This document shows, one piece after another, positions 1 through 10,014 of a stretch of DNA of 64,000 bases. The translations under genes were made by a program, and so were the position numbers. The number at the start of each line of letters is the position of its first letter. Position 1 is the first letter of the stretch. This DNA is from Takakia lepidozioides (taxonomy: Eukaryota; Streptophyta; Takakiopsida; Takakiales; Takakiaceae), in contig CM060731.1 of assembly GCA_030704615.1 (NCBI GenBank), positions 88,950,756 to 89,014,755 of the forward strand. The letters run 5' to 3'. The notes beneath the pieces are model-generated. The model was not told the DNA's origin. It saw nothing but the letters and a program-made list of their open reading frames with translations, and did no database searches.

Positions 1-1
1 T

Positions 2-361
2 GTCTATCTGCAGCAGACTGCTCCTACGACCCTGGATGTGACTGCAGGACGTGTTATTTTGAGGGTTCGAGAGGTCTTGCCCTCAGGCGTCTTGGTCTTG
101 GAGGGTCGGGATGGCATAACTTGGAAGGACCATGTGCGTAATTGTGCGCCATGTCACCTTCCGAATGTCGATGGCAGGATTGACCCAAACCTGGCAGTGG
201 TATCTGCAGGTTTGAGGTGCATGTTGTGTGGGTCTGCTAAAGGGGCAGCCACCATGCTGGTGTGCGATCGATGCTCTAGAGGTTGGCATATGGGATGCTT
301 GACTCCACTTCTTGAGATGGTTTCTGATGGGGATTGGTTATGTCCACATTGCATTGGATAG
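2..361 (+). CDS. Ty3/gypsy pol, 3' end, with C-terminal PHD finger (partial)
   Basis: The frame is open from base 2 to a TAG at 359-361 and is the tail of a retrotransposon polyprotein. Its N-terminal part (about residues 1-60) matches the region downstream of the integrase core in the second element at 62.8-64 kb: both contain YLQQ, TAGRVILRVREVL, LEGRDG and NCAPCHLP. It is followed by a complete C4HC3 zinc finger: CMLC, CDRC, WH, MGC, then DGDWLCPHC. The spacing C-x2-C-x11-C-x2-C-x4-H-x2-C-x14-C-x2-C fits a PHD finger, including the tryptophan before the last cysteine pair. PHD fingers usually read histone tails; here the likely role is integration targeting (inference), the place a chromodomain takes in chromoviruses. 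No stop interrupts this copy. The rest of the element lies left of the window. Confidence 0.8.
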   Translation, partial: VYLQQTAPTTLDVTAGRVILRVREVLPSGVLVLEGRDGITWKDHVRNCAPCHLPNVDGRIDPNLAVVSAGLRCMLCGSAKGAATMLVCDRCSRGWHMGCLTPLLEMVSDGDWLCPHCIG

Positions 362-606
362 TGGGAGTGGATACAACCATGGAAGGCTAACAAGCAACGC
401 AAGGCCCAGCGACTAGGAGACCTTGAACACACGAGATCCTGGCTCAAGTTCACAGATTGCAAGACGGCGACTAACGATGGGGCTACTCTTGTACCCGGCC
501 CCTTGGTCTATAGAGTTTGAGTACAATAGGGACAGTGATAGAGGACTTAGTACGGCTGTGGCTATTACATCTTGTAGCTATCTGGAGGTAGAGGGACCTA
601 TCCACC

Positions 607-621
607 AGCTAGGGGGGCGAT
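607..621 (+). other. Polypurine tract of gypsy element A
   Basis: A purine-rich run (AGCTAGGGGGGCGA) sits directly before the TGTGG that opens the LTR. The same run occurs on the minus strand at 62550-62563 before the LTR of element B. It is the expected plus-strand primer and fixes the LTR start. Confidence 0.65.
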
Positions 622-1143
622 TGTGGCAGACTACTTTATTGTGCATATATGTGTGGTGTGGTTTGGACAGCGATGTAGTTGTGTAGCGATATGTATGCGC
701 ACGACAGCTGTCAAGTTAAATAAGCACAGTGTGAAAACAGCTAGAATAAAACTAGTTATTTGTATTTAACACTTGGATTTAGGTCAAGTGTTAAATCAGG
801 TGTCAAGTTTAGTTTGACACCTGGTCCGTCTTATCTTCACGAGAGCGGCAGTCGCGCGGCTCATCTCTCTCGAGTTGAGCCTGCGCGACCGAGCTCCTGC
901 ATGTGTTTAGGTTTGAGTGTGCTTATGTAGGGGTACAGATTGTTGTGGGGTGGAGTCCCCATAGCTTGGGGTGCCCCTGGCTCGACTTCTGTTTCAATGA
1001 GTGATAGCGATGGATTTTATATTTCTTGTGTTGGGAGTGTGTGTCCTTTTTTTAGCATTGTGGCAGACTACTTTATTGTGCATATATGTGTGGTGTGGTT
1101 TGGACAACGATGTAGTTGTGTAGCGATATGTATGCGCACGACA
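622..1143 (+). mobile_element. 3' LTR of PHD-type gypsy element A
   Basis: The 522-bp LTR starts TGTGGCAGAC right after the polypurine tract and ends GCGCACGACA. Its first 85 bases (622-706) and last 85 bases (1059-1143) are the same sequence with one mismatch, so the LTR carries its own terminal direct repeat. The body between them starts TGTCAAGTTA at 709. It contains three inverted repeats: 766-794, 797-823 and 851-889 (the last around CTCGAG). Related bodies occur at 51549-51850, 51886-52035 (inverted), 60890-61200 (minus) and 61591-62549 (minus). Confidence 0.7.
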
Positions 1144-2099
1144 TCCCACATCAAGCCAAATTAAACTTGTGTAGACATGAATGTGGTATTTTGCTGGTTG
1201 TTTGCTATATTTAATATTAATAACATTACTACTGGTCAATGTGGTTCATAATACAATTATTATCCATGTTTTAAATAAGCTTTTGTTTAAATGAAACAAA
1301 ACAAATCAAAATTCTAAAACAATAATATATTACATATTAAATCAAGCAGCCAATGGCTTTTGGGGTGCTATCCCATTTATTATAAGAATAATAATAATAA
1401 TAATATGACTATTCATTTTGGCATTTGTCAACAAATAATAATTGTTTACTTTTCATCCAATAGGAACAAAAGAGTGGATGTGACAGTATTCACACTAGTG
1501 TCATTGCGATCACACCACGACTTGAACCTGGTGTTAAATCTGTGTGAGAGAGTCCGTAAGAAGAGCCCTTAATATCTATTATTTATTTAATAATTCTGAT
1601 GGACTCTATTACGTGGCATTCCCTTTGACATACATGTGGCAAACATGGTGGCGCCGAGGTGTAACAAGTACCGTAGAAAGACCATTAAGATTACTTAGTC
1701 AAAATAGTAGTTGAACTAACCAGTCAAAACGACCGTCAAAATATCCGTCAAAAGAGCCACCTAAGCCTACTGCCACATCAGGTGCAAGTTTGGTGTGAGA
1801 TGGTTTTTTTCACAGGACCAAGAAAGTTCACATGTGGTGCAAAGGACTAGGTTAACCTAACACCAAGGGGGGGGTGTGAACTTGCGTTTTTTTCACACCA
1901 AAATGTGTGAGAAGAGCCGTTAAAAAAACCAGTTTCTGTACTAGTGAAGTGGTTGGACAGTTTATGGTGGAGTACATTGGAAAGGGTCCATTTTTGGATA
2001 TGTAGTTTGGTATGGCTAAGAGAAGCTGAGGCTTGTTTGTTGGCTTCTTTAGTCAGAGTCTTAAGAAGGTTCCGAATTGGCCTAGGTTCCGGGGGGTCA
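1144..2099. other. Intergenic, no gene seen
   Basis: AT-rich sequence with an (AAT)n microsatellite near 1386-1404. Related phrases recur around 1510-1570 and 1785-1925: a TGTGTGAGA-type motif, T-runs next to TCACAC, and GAGCC(C/G)TTA. These suggest an old duplicated repeat, but no coding region or boundary is clear. Confidence 0.4.
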
Positions 2100-4930
2100 G
2101 GTACTGGGTGGATTAGCTAGAAATGGTGTGCATGAGCAATGTGAATGGGGTCGGTCGAAGGTTCTACTGAGGGTTTGGAGGCCCCCGGCTGGGCGAGGAG
2201 GTCAGCCTCCTCGTTGCCAGTGATACCAGTGTGAGAATGAACTTTGAGAAAATGAATAGGTTTATCGATGGAAATAACGAGTTTGATAATTGCGGAAATA
2301 AGGTTACAATCAGGGTGATGTGGTGGGAGGAGGGGCAAGCGAGATGATTACTAAGTAAAAAGAGGGAGTTGAGGCTGTCCGTAAAAATGTAGTATGGTGG
2401 TGGGAAGACATTTAATTATGAGAGAGCTTAAAAAATAGCCATAAGTTCGGCACGAAGTATGGTTGCGGAGTGGTGGGCCGTCCCTTTGTTAGTGGCGGCA
2501 TGGTAGATGCCATATCTGGCATGGGAGCCAGATTGGGAGCCGTTGGCGTAGAGTGAGTGGAGAGTGGGGTATTTGGGGGAAAGTGAACTGGGGGAGCGTC
2601 ATATGGGGTTATATAGTGGATGGTAGTGGGGCGGGGAGGTGCATTGGCCCATAATTTGTTAGATATTGGCCTAGGAGTAGGACTGGTAGAGAGGCTGTGT
2701 GAAGGTGGGAGCGGATAGGTGGTGATTAACATGTTGTGGGTATTGGCTAGGAGATGATTGAGGCGAGTGGGGAAGTCGTGGGGTAAGGAGGTGTGGGGGG
2801 TAGCTTGGACTAGATGAATTAGGGTTAGTGAGGGTTCCTTGTGGCGGAGGTATTTAGGGAAGGGCAGGTTGCATGTATAGCGTAGCTGGTTGGGTTCAAT
2901 GGCGACTAGTGGTGTCACCCCCGAGGGAAGTTGTAGGAGGGGGGTGTTGATGGTCATGTGAGTTTTGCTGTGTTAAAATGAGGATAGTGGCGGCGGAGGA
3001 GGAGGAGCGGACGGCAAGGCGTGCCCACTGAAGGGCCTCATGCGAGAGGGGCCCGAGAGGCGGGTGGGCAAGGCCACTGCCTGACCAGGTATGTTGAGTT
3101 GCGGAGCCTAGGGCTCCAAATACACAGTGTCGAGGGTGTGGGTTGTCATAGGAAGAGCTCAAGGGGGCAAGTGAGCGGGCTTGAGTAATATGAATGGGTA
3201 ATCTGGAATGAGGTGATAAGAAACTTAAGGATGTCCTGGGGGATGGCGCAGTGGGTATAGGCTTGGGCTAGTTTGTCCAGGGTATGAGGTTTTTTGGTGG
3301 GGGTGTCGTGTAGATACCTAGCAACAAGCCAGCAAACCTCAGTGGCAAAGTCTTGCCTAGGGGGTTGTAGCTGGCTAGTGGGGGTGGTGGACGCGGTGTA
3401 TCGGGTCCAGAGCCAAGCTAGCCTAACATGCGAGATAGACCCAACGAAGTGGCCATTTAGAGTGTAGATGTGGGATGCTATCCGGCTAGGGCATATGATG
3501 GGGGAGACTTGGTCAATATCTTTGTCAGGGTAGCACTCATAGGTTTGTATAAGGATTTTTGGAGTGACTAGGGGGTTGTGAATGTATCGGACGTCCATCG
3601 TTTGGGGTTGGGAGACATGCTGTTTGTGGGTGTGCGCTAGGTATTTGGTGTAGTTGATTTGTGGAAAATGGTGAGGAGGTCTCAGTTGTGGGCAGGGTCG
3701 CAGTCATCATGGGTCCCGAAGAGGTCTTCTTCGATTTGCCAAGTGTATAAGTAGTATGTATCGACACAGGTGGCGCCAAAAGCGTCAAGGGAGGTTTGGG
3801 TTTTGATGCCTAGAATAGCCTCAACAACGAAGGCCTCGGGGTGGTCAGAGTTGTCTAGGCCGTTGGGGTTAAGCGGGGAAGTGGGAAGTGGGAAGTGGGG
3901 AGCTAGAAGGGGTGAGTTGATATTGATTAGTGGCGGGATTGGGGGAGGGAGAGATAGGGGGGTGTCTAGGGGGGGGGGGGGAGTGGGGCGCCCGTGAGAG
4001 TGGTGAGAGGATTTGATCCGTTGGAGTATTGAGGGAGCCGGGGCTGTTCTAAAAGCAGGGAGGAGTGGGAAGAGCGAGCATGGGAAATCACAGTTAAGAG
4101 TACAAGAAGTTGTTGGATGACATAAGAGGGAGCGGAGGTGTGGGGTATCTACATGTTTTGATAGTAGCACGGGAGTGTTTCAAGGTAAATTGACTGGGAG
4201 TTAATAGCCGAACATCGTCGGCTGTGGTGAGTTGGGTGAGGTTAGATATATGACGAGTTTTGAAGTAGGCAAGGATGAGTTTCTTTTGTCGTGGGTGTGA
4301 GGTTTCAAATTGTGAGAGAAATGGGCTGGCAAGCCAAACACGTTTAAGTGGTGAGATACTGATTGAATATACGGGTAAGTCAGTTTGTATGCTAATCTTT
4401 ATTTGACGTAGGATGAATAGTGTACGGGCGGTTGGGGAGTGGAGGCAGCACTGGGGATGGAGAGTGGGGAGGGAGTATAATCCATTATATTTAGCGGCCA
4501 GGTATTTAAGGAGCCCTCTAAAAATTAGCCCTAGGCGGCCAGGGTCGTTGAGGGCTTCTTGAAGTTGAGATCCTAGGGTGCGGGCATATGAAATAATTAG
4601 GGGGCTAGATCCGATTCCATAGCTATCCTGGGGAAGTTGAGTGAGAACGTTCGAGGTGCTAGTGGGTAGTCCACAGATTCGTTTGGTGATGAACTAGTAG
4701 AAAACTGCCTCACTGAGCCTTCAGCAACCTCACCAATGGATAATCTTTTTGTCGAGTTGTTTGATGTCAGGAAGAGAGAAGGGAGCTGCGTGAAAGGCGT
4801 ATTGGACTTGTGGTTTTAGGACTGTTTGGATGATAGCAAGTTTAGGGCGGATGGAGATCGGGGATTTGAGTAGGGCTATGCTTCTGTCGGTTAATTTAGA
4901 AGTGTGGTGCTTTTCTGTACATGCTAGGTG
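2100..4930 (-). pseudogene. Degenerate non-LTR retrotransposon: RT C-terminal part and RNase H
   Basis: On the minus strand, reading down from about 4930, the conceptual product shows the region after the RT core (AIIQTVLKPQVQYAFHA, then TKRICGLPTS and EALNDPGRLG). A middle domain follows (KFLITSFQITHSYYSSPLT, then CVFGALGSA and SGSGLAHPP), and an RNase H domain at about 2560-2120 (LYANGSQSG, ILRAELMAIF, then HSHTGITGNEEADLLA). The pieces lie in different frames with several stops. The first catalytic Asp of RNase H (normally DGS) is Asn here, so the copy is dead. The RT palm is missing, consistent with 5' truncation during target-primed insertion. The proline-rich open frames in this stretch are by-products of its C-rich minus strand. 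Family assignment is from memory of similar elements in streptophyte genomes. Confidence 0.65.
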
Positions 4931-5330
4931 AGAGAGGGAATCGGTTGTATGCCCAGATGAGTATAGGGCTCATCTGGGCCTAGGAAGGGAAAGGGTTTTT
5001 GTTGGTAATGTATGTGGAGTTTACAATGTGATGCAATCATGGATTTTGTGAGTTTACTGAGGTGTGTGGCAGCAGTGACCACGCATTTGCGTAATATATA
5101 CAAGTTTATGGTCTATCCAACATCCCTTTGTTTAATACTAGATAAGTAATGTCGGGGAGGCACATTTGCCTAAACATGACTAATTGAGAGTCATAAATTG
5201 TCGTGCTTATAATTTTGAATTGTAGTTGCATATGAAAAGAAGTCATGAATACTTACAATTGTTTTGTTGATACAAATTATTATATAAATATCTATGCGAA
5301 AATCTCATAATGAGATTTAAGTTATTGCAC

Positions 5331-5575
5331 ATCAGCTGGTAGCTCTGCTGGTAAGTGCACAGTGTGTCGCCTTAGTGGTTCGGGGTTCAATCTTGCTGCC
5401 CTGCCTGGTGTGTGGATCGTTCGTGACCGGTTGGTCTGGTGGTGACGTTTCCTACCTGTGTGCCTAATGGCTTATCTGAAAAGGGGTTAATTTTTCCCCC
5501 TCCTCAAGGGCCTGAATTGTGAGCAGTCGCTCCCAGGTTTCCTTTGAAATAAATAAATAAATAAATAAATATAAA
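5331..5575 (+). mobile_element. tRNA-derived SINE
   Basis: The head resembles a tRNA gene. An A-box-like TAGCTCTGCTGG lies at 5340-5351 and a B box GGTTCAATCTT at 5384-5394, the usual distance for an internal Pol III promoter. An unrelated body of about 150 bp follows, then a simple (AAAT)n tail at about 5549-5575. This order is diagnostic of a SINE. No clear target-site duplication was found. The body differs from the SINE family at 6.05, 23.5, 36.7 and 52.3 kb. Confidence 0.7.
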
Positions 5576-6036
5576 TATATTATTACTTTATATTTTTTGT
5601 TTTGAAAAGTCACAAAGGGCCCCAAGAAGCACCCAGGAAAGGCACTGGAACTGAATTAAAAAGAGGTGGATTACAAAAGGAATTAGTAATTAATTGTAAT
5701 GGATTAGATGAAAGCCACCTAAATGTTTTTTACAAATGGCTTGTTCACGCTTTGATCATGGTTAGCTAAAATTACCTATTTCGTTAATTAGGACATTTTG
5801 GATATTCATATTAGTATTTTGTGTGTTGGGACTTCATTTGACCAAGTGAGGGGTCAACTCACTTGGGATGTGAGGATGGGTTTTATCCTGGTTTTATCCT
5901 TGTGAGGATTGAGGAGGCTCATTTGAGCCTCCATGAGTCTCTTTCACCTCCATAGCTCTAGGTATTGAGAGAGAGTGTCTAGAGGGCTTTGTAGGGTGGA
6001 TTCATTTAGCAGAAGTGCTATTGGCTTGACTTAATT
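5576..6036. other. Intergenic, no gene seen
   Basis: AT-rich sequence. A short inverted repeat GAGGCTCA/TGAGCCTC occurs near 5911-5933. Nothing codes, and the boundaries of any older element are not visible. Confidence 0.3.
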
Positions 6037-6048
6037 TATATGATTGAG

Positions 6049-6144
6049 AAAGGTGTCCACCTTCCAACCGGAAGGCAGTAGCCCTTAAGGGTAAAGAGAC
6101 ACCATAATTTACGCTTCCTTCGGGAGGCGTCATCTATATATCTA
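6049..6144 (+). mobile_element. 5'-truncated SINE (CCTTCC/GGAAGG family), perfect TSD
   Basis: A 96-bp insert flanked by a perfect 12-bp target duplication, TATATGATTGAG (6037-6048 and 6145-6156). The body holds the family core: GTGTCCACCTTCC, GGAAGGCAGTAGCCC, GAGACACCATAATTTACGC and CTTCCTTCGGGAGGCGTC. It lacks the tRNA-like head found in the copy at 36.8 kb and ends in a short (CTATAT)n tail. It is the youngest-looking copy by TSD integrity. Confidence 0.8.
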
Positions 6145-6156
6145 TATATGATTGAG

Positions 6157-9100
6157 TGAATTTTCACTTGATGGAGTGTGCTATTGTGTTTCCACTTTCA
6201 TTATCATTGTGGCATAACTTTCTAGGATGATATGCTTGTAAGTGTGGTCAAACAACGATGTGGGTTGTGGCACAATGCTTAGGTGCATGACAGGCTCAAA
6301 ATTCAAATGCGTTTTTTAATTTTGAGTTCCTATTTTTATGATACTTAGGGCCTCCAATTTATTTTGTCGTCAAGTTGTGCAGGACCGGAAGAATTCCACA
6401 AATTAAGAGAGCGTCCAATTACTCAGTGAGAAAGTTGGAGAACTGGATTGCTTGCGAATCGGAATGTCAAATGTAGAGGATGTTGCAGGAGTTGAAATCG
6501 TGAAGATGAATCAATAGTCTGGTTTCACAACATCTAATCTAAAAATCTCAAACGGCAATTGGCTCTCTCGGTTTGCTTTGGCACAACATAAGAGGAAGGT
6601 AGGGAGCATGAGTCAGCACAACACACCAATCAGCACCTTGACACGGTGTATAAGGTACTTTGACCATATTTTCTCCATTGACTTGCATGTCTCTCTCTAC
6701 AAGAGAGCCAACAAATGCAAAGCACATCAGGGAAATAAGAGGGGGTGACATGTAGGGAAGGGATGCGTAGTATTCTAAACAGGAGCCAATAAAAGTAAAT
6801 TGTAGGATAGAAAGTTCAAAGAAGTGGATAGAAATAATAGAAAATGAATTGGGATGAGGTGACACGTCATCAGAGTGTATAGATGACACTTGTTTGTTAT
6901 CTTCCAACTTGTCACTGGACTGTCCCTAGGCTTTATCACTTGCACTGCAAATCATGGCATGCAGGCAGCTTGAGGGTTTTGCAAGTGGAGTTGTCAAAGG
7001 TATCCAAGCTCTTCAAACGTTACGTCTTTGGTTCTGTGCCTGATATATACCGGGTTCATCGTGTGAGGTTTGGAAATATCTGCGCTGAGCGATTCTGATG
7101 GACGGAGATCGAGGTCAATGGTGGGTTCATGCGCAGCTCATTGATCGTTGTGAAACAACAAGGCGGAGGTGGAAAAGAGGAGGGGGGATATCTGTCCGGG
7201 AAACTCAGGTGTTTAAGCTCTACATTCTGTGCAGAATATATTTTTAATTTGGTGGCTGATGCTCCCCTGATGCTTCATCTTCAATAGAATTCAGTCTGTC
7301 CACCCAAAAAGGCGCATCAACAGAGTCCCCCTTGGTTCTCCCAGGCCTCCCGTGTTCCAATTCCTTTGTTAGGAACTTCCTTTACTTTTAGTGGAGCAGG
7401 TGCATTTGGTCGTTTTCTGGGTAACCAACTCATAGGTTTCCTGTTTCCTCCTGCATGCGGCTATGATGAACGGATCATCCTATCTGCGAGGCCTGTCTCA
7501 ATCTGCACATCTCTCCATGTCGTTATAAACACATAAAGGACAATTCGAAGGAAAAGAAGTTACAGTAGACATTCTTAACACTAGGTATGCATATTCATGG
7601 ATACAGGTTGAGATATGACTTCAGATTGGGGATAGATGCCGTGTAGATGCCGGTTATCGAAATGATGGTCTCTCACCTTTTAACAAAGCAAGATGTTCCA
7701 CCCAGACGTTTTTTAGCAGTATTTCCATTTCAATTGGTGTTATTCGAACATTTGACCATATGAAGGAGGAGAACGGTGACCGGGAGGTGGCCATTGAGCT
7801 CAACCCTTCTTCGTTGTGGCAGGGAAGTGATCATTGACTTCATAATGCAATGTCATATTTCCAGCCATGGCATGCCAGGACATAGCTGTCAGCTGGAATA
7901 ACCGTTAGTTCCACGAATTTGTTGTCACCCCATATGGTTTCAGCTCAGTCGGTTTTGCCATTCACACACTGCTAGTAGTGTTTGAGAATCTAGATCTTGG
8001 GTTTACGTTCCTTGTGAGGGTTGATGCCTCTGGCCTGTTCCCTGGGGCGCCACTAGAGAGGATGCATGCAAGCACATGAGCGTACAATAGAGCCCACCCC
8101 CCAAAGGAGACAGTACCCTTAGGGGAAGAGGCTCGTATTGACGCCAACTGCAGTTGGCGTCATCTCTCTCTTGCCCTGAGACAATTTGGGCTGTATTCGG
8201 GGCTTGAATGGTAAACTGAAACAATTCATAAACAGCACGCCGGTGATGGAGTGGATTAACTTAATATTGGAGCAAGAGCAGTTACCGTTGCTTTCATGGG
8301 GGGCTACTGCAGGATTGGAAACGTCTTTAGTGCATATCTTGCCAGGGTGTGTTTGGATAGGCTAAGGTTAATGGATTTTGCCAGGTGGTTCGCATGATTA
8401 ATTGACAGGTCTCTACAACCTTTCGCAAACACCTCATACGTTGTGGTCATTATCTGGTCCATGTGTAAGACGTCCTTGGGGAATCATGAGGGAATTGGAT
8501 TTCTAAAATAACCGGTCTATGGAATTCATGGGAGCTGCTTTGCCTCGGGTTCATCATGTTGGATTTTCAGCATGATGTAATCGAGCTCCTTTAGATCGAC
8601 CGTTTGTAGCAGACTTCATGCATTTCAGTAGTAATCTTTGGCTATCTATTTCCTCACTTCCTCACTTCCCTCTTCATGCTGGATGCATTGCAGCTGAAAT
8701 TGCTGGACTTCAGTGTCCAATAACAAAAACTGCCAGAATTTCATTCCCTTGTCAAACTGCGCTACCTGCAAGCCTGAGGATGCTGCCAAAGGCAAATGAC
8801 AAAGAAACGCACAGAGTTGATGAGGCCAATATGAAGGTTGCCTAATAGAGCTGGATACAGATCCAAGAGGGGAAGAACTGCTCAAAGGAGGTACGGAGAT
8901 GGGTTCTTGAGTGTTTCGCCCAGGCATGGGTTGTAAACATGTCTGAATACGTCTGGTAACCTGAACAATGCATTGCATGCACTTCTGTATCTCCTCTCCA
9001 TCTAATGTGATGGACCCTTCCTTGCAGGCAGGCAATCCTTGTCTTGAAGGTTTCACGAAGTTCTTAGATTGTCCTGGGGGAGAAAGGGCCAGTGCTTGCA

Positions 9101-10014
9101 GGGTCAAAGGGTTTTGGATTATAAGTTATTGAAATACTATCCTAATTTGAATGATATTACAGTACATATCATTTATATTATATTATAATAAACGATAGGT
9201 ATAATAATTTTGGTTAGAGATGGAAGGCCAATCACAGCTTGGTGGACCTTGCTAGTCATCTCCAACTTAGGCCTCTGCATACCTCAGACACATCTGTCCA
9301 TTGGCCCTGATGGCTTTGCTAGAGCAATATGTTCCATAAATTGCTTCTCTTCTTTGTTTCGTTGATTGAAGTTACAGGATCTTACTCTTCCATGAGATAT
9401 CTTCTTCGGTCAACTTGTCTCTGATCTTCCAGCAAGCAAGGCAAGTTAACCAAGAATGATGCTGTCTATTCAGTAAACTCCGGATGGAGAGGTAGGGTGA
9501 AGTGGAGTATGGGACAAGAAGAGTCCCGAAGTTGAGCTAGCTGAGGCAGGAAGGGATGCAGCTATTTGGAGGATGGGTTATAAAGTGAGTTGTGTGCCAA
9601 CCCAAGGAGGCTAGCTGCCAATTGACTAGCCGCCAAGTCATTGAAAAAGTTCAGTGCTGAGTGGGTTTTGAAAAGTAGCTGCTGCAGAGGTTTGAAAGAA
9701 CTTGCAAGTAAAGAAAACTGTCAAAACCAAGGGTGAAATGCTCTGATATTTTGCCTGTAAAGGTGGTCTGAGATCATGGTTTTGTAGTCCAGGCCAGGTG
9801 AACAGAGATCTTCACCATGGACAACAAAGGAGGTCTCTGGAAAGAAGCTCATCCATCAACCCACAACCTAATCGCCTCAACTGCGCTCGCCCAAGACATG
9901 TCGAGGACCAAGAAGGCCACGAGGTAGGACTTTTAGGTGTGCTCTTTGAGCTCGGTCTTTCAACATCATACATGTTCAAGGATGATGGCTTCTTGCATAT
10001 GGTGATTTAGAAAA
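6157..10014. other. Intergenic, no gene recognised
   Basis: No open frame here resembles a protein family. The longest is 153 codons on minus (8646-9107), with no splice context or domain. A 24-bp perfect palindrome lies at 8139-8162. The last few hundred bases next to 10014 probably hold the 3' UTR of the fucosyltransferase gene, which is transcribed leftward. Confidence 0.35.
8139..8162. repeat. 24-bp perfect palindrome
   Basis: The half-site TGACGCCAACTG is followed directly by its exact complement CAGTTGGCGTCA with no spacer. The ends carry TGACG/CGTCA, the core bound by plant TGA-type bZIP factors (established motif). Whether it is functional is unknown; no gene start is seen within 1.8 kb. 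Confidence 0.6.

Noticed and set aside
2412-4170. Several Pro/Ser/Thr-rich minus-strand frames as host genes
   Set aside because: They are alternate frames of a decayed non-LTR element; the true frame gives RNase H and RT-associated motifs.
8646-9107. 153-codon minus-strand frame
   Set aside because: No recognisable family, splice context or codon evidence; overlapping frames are similarly open.
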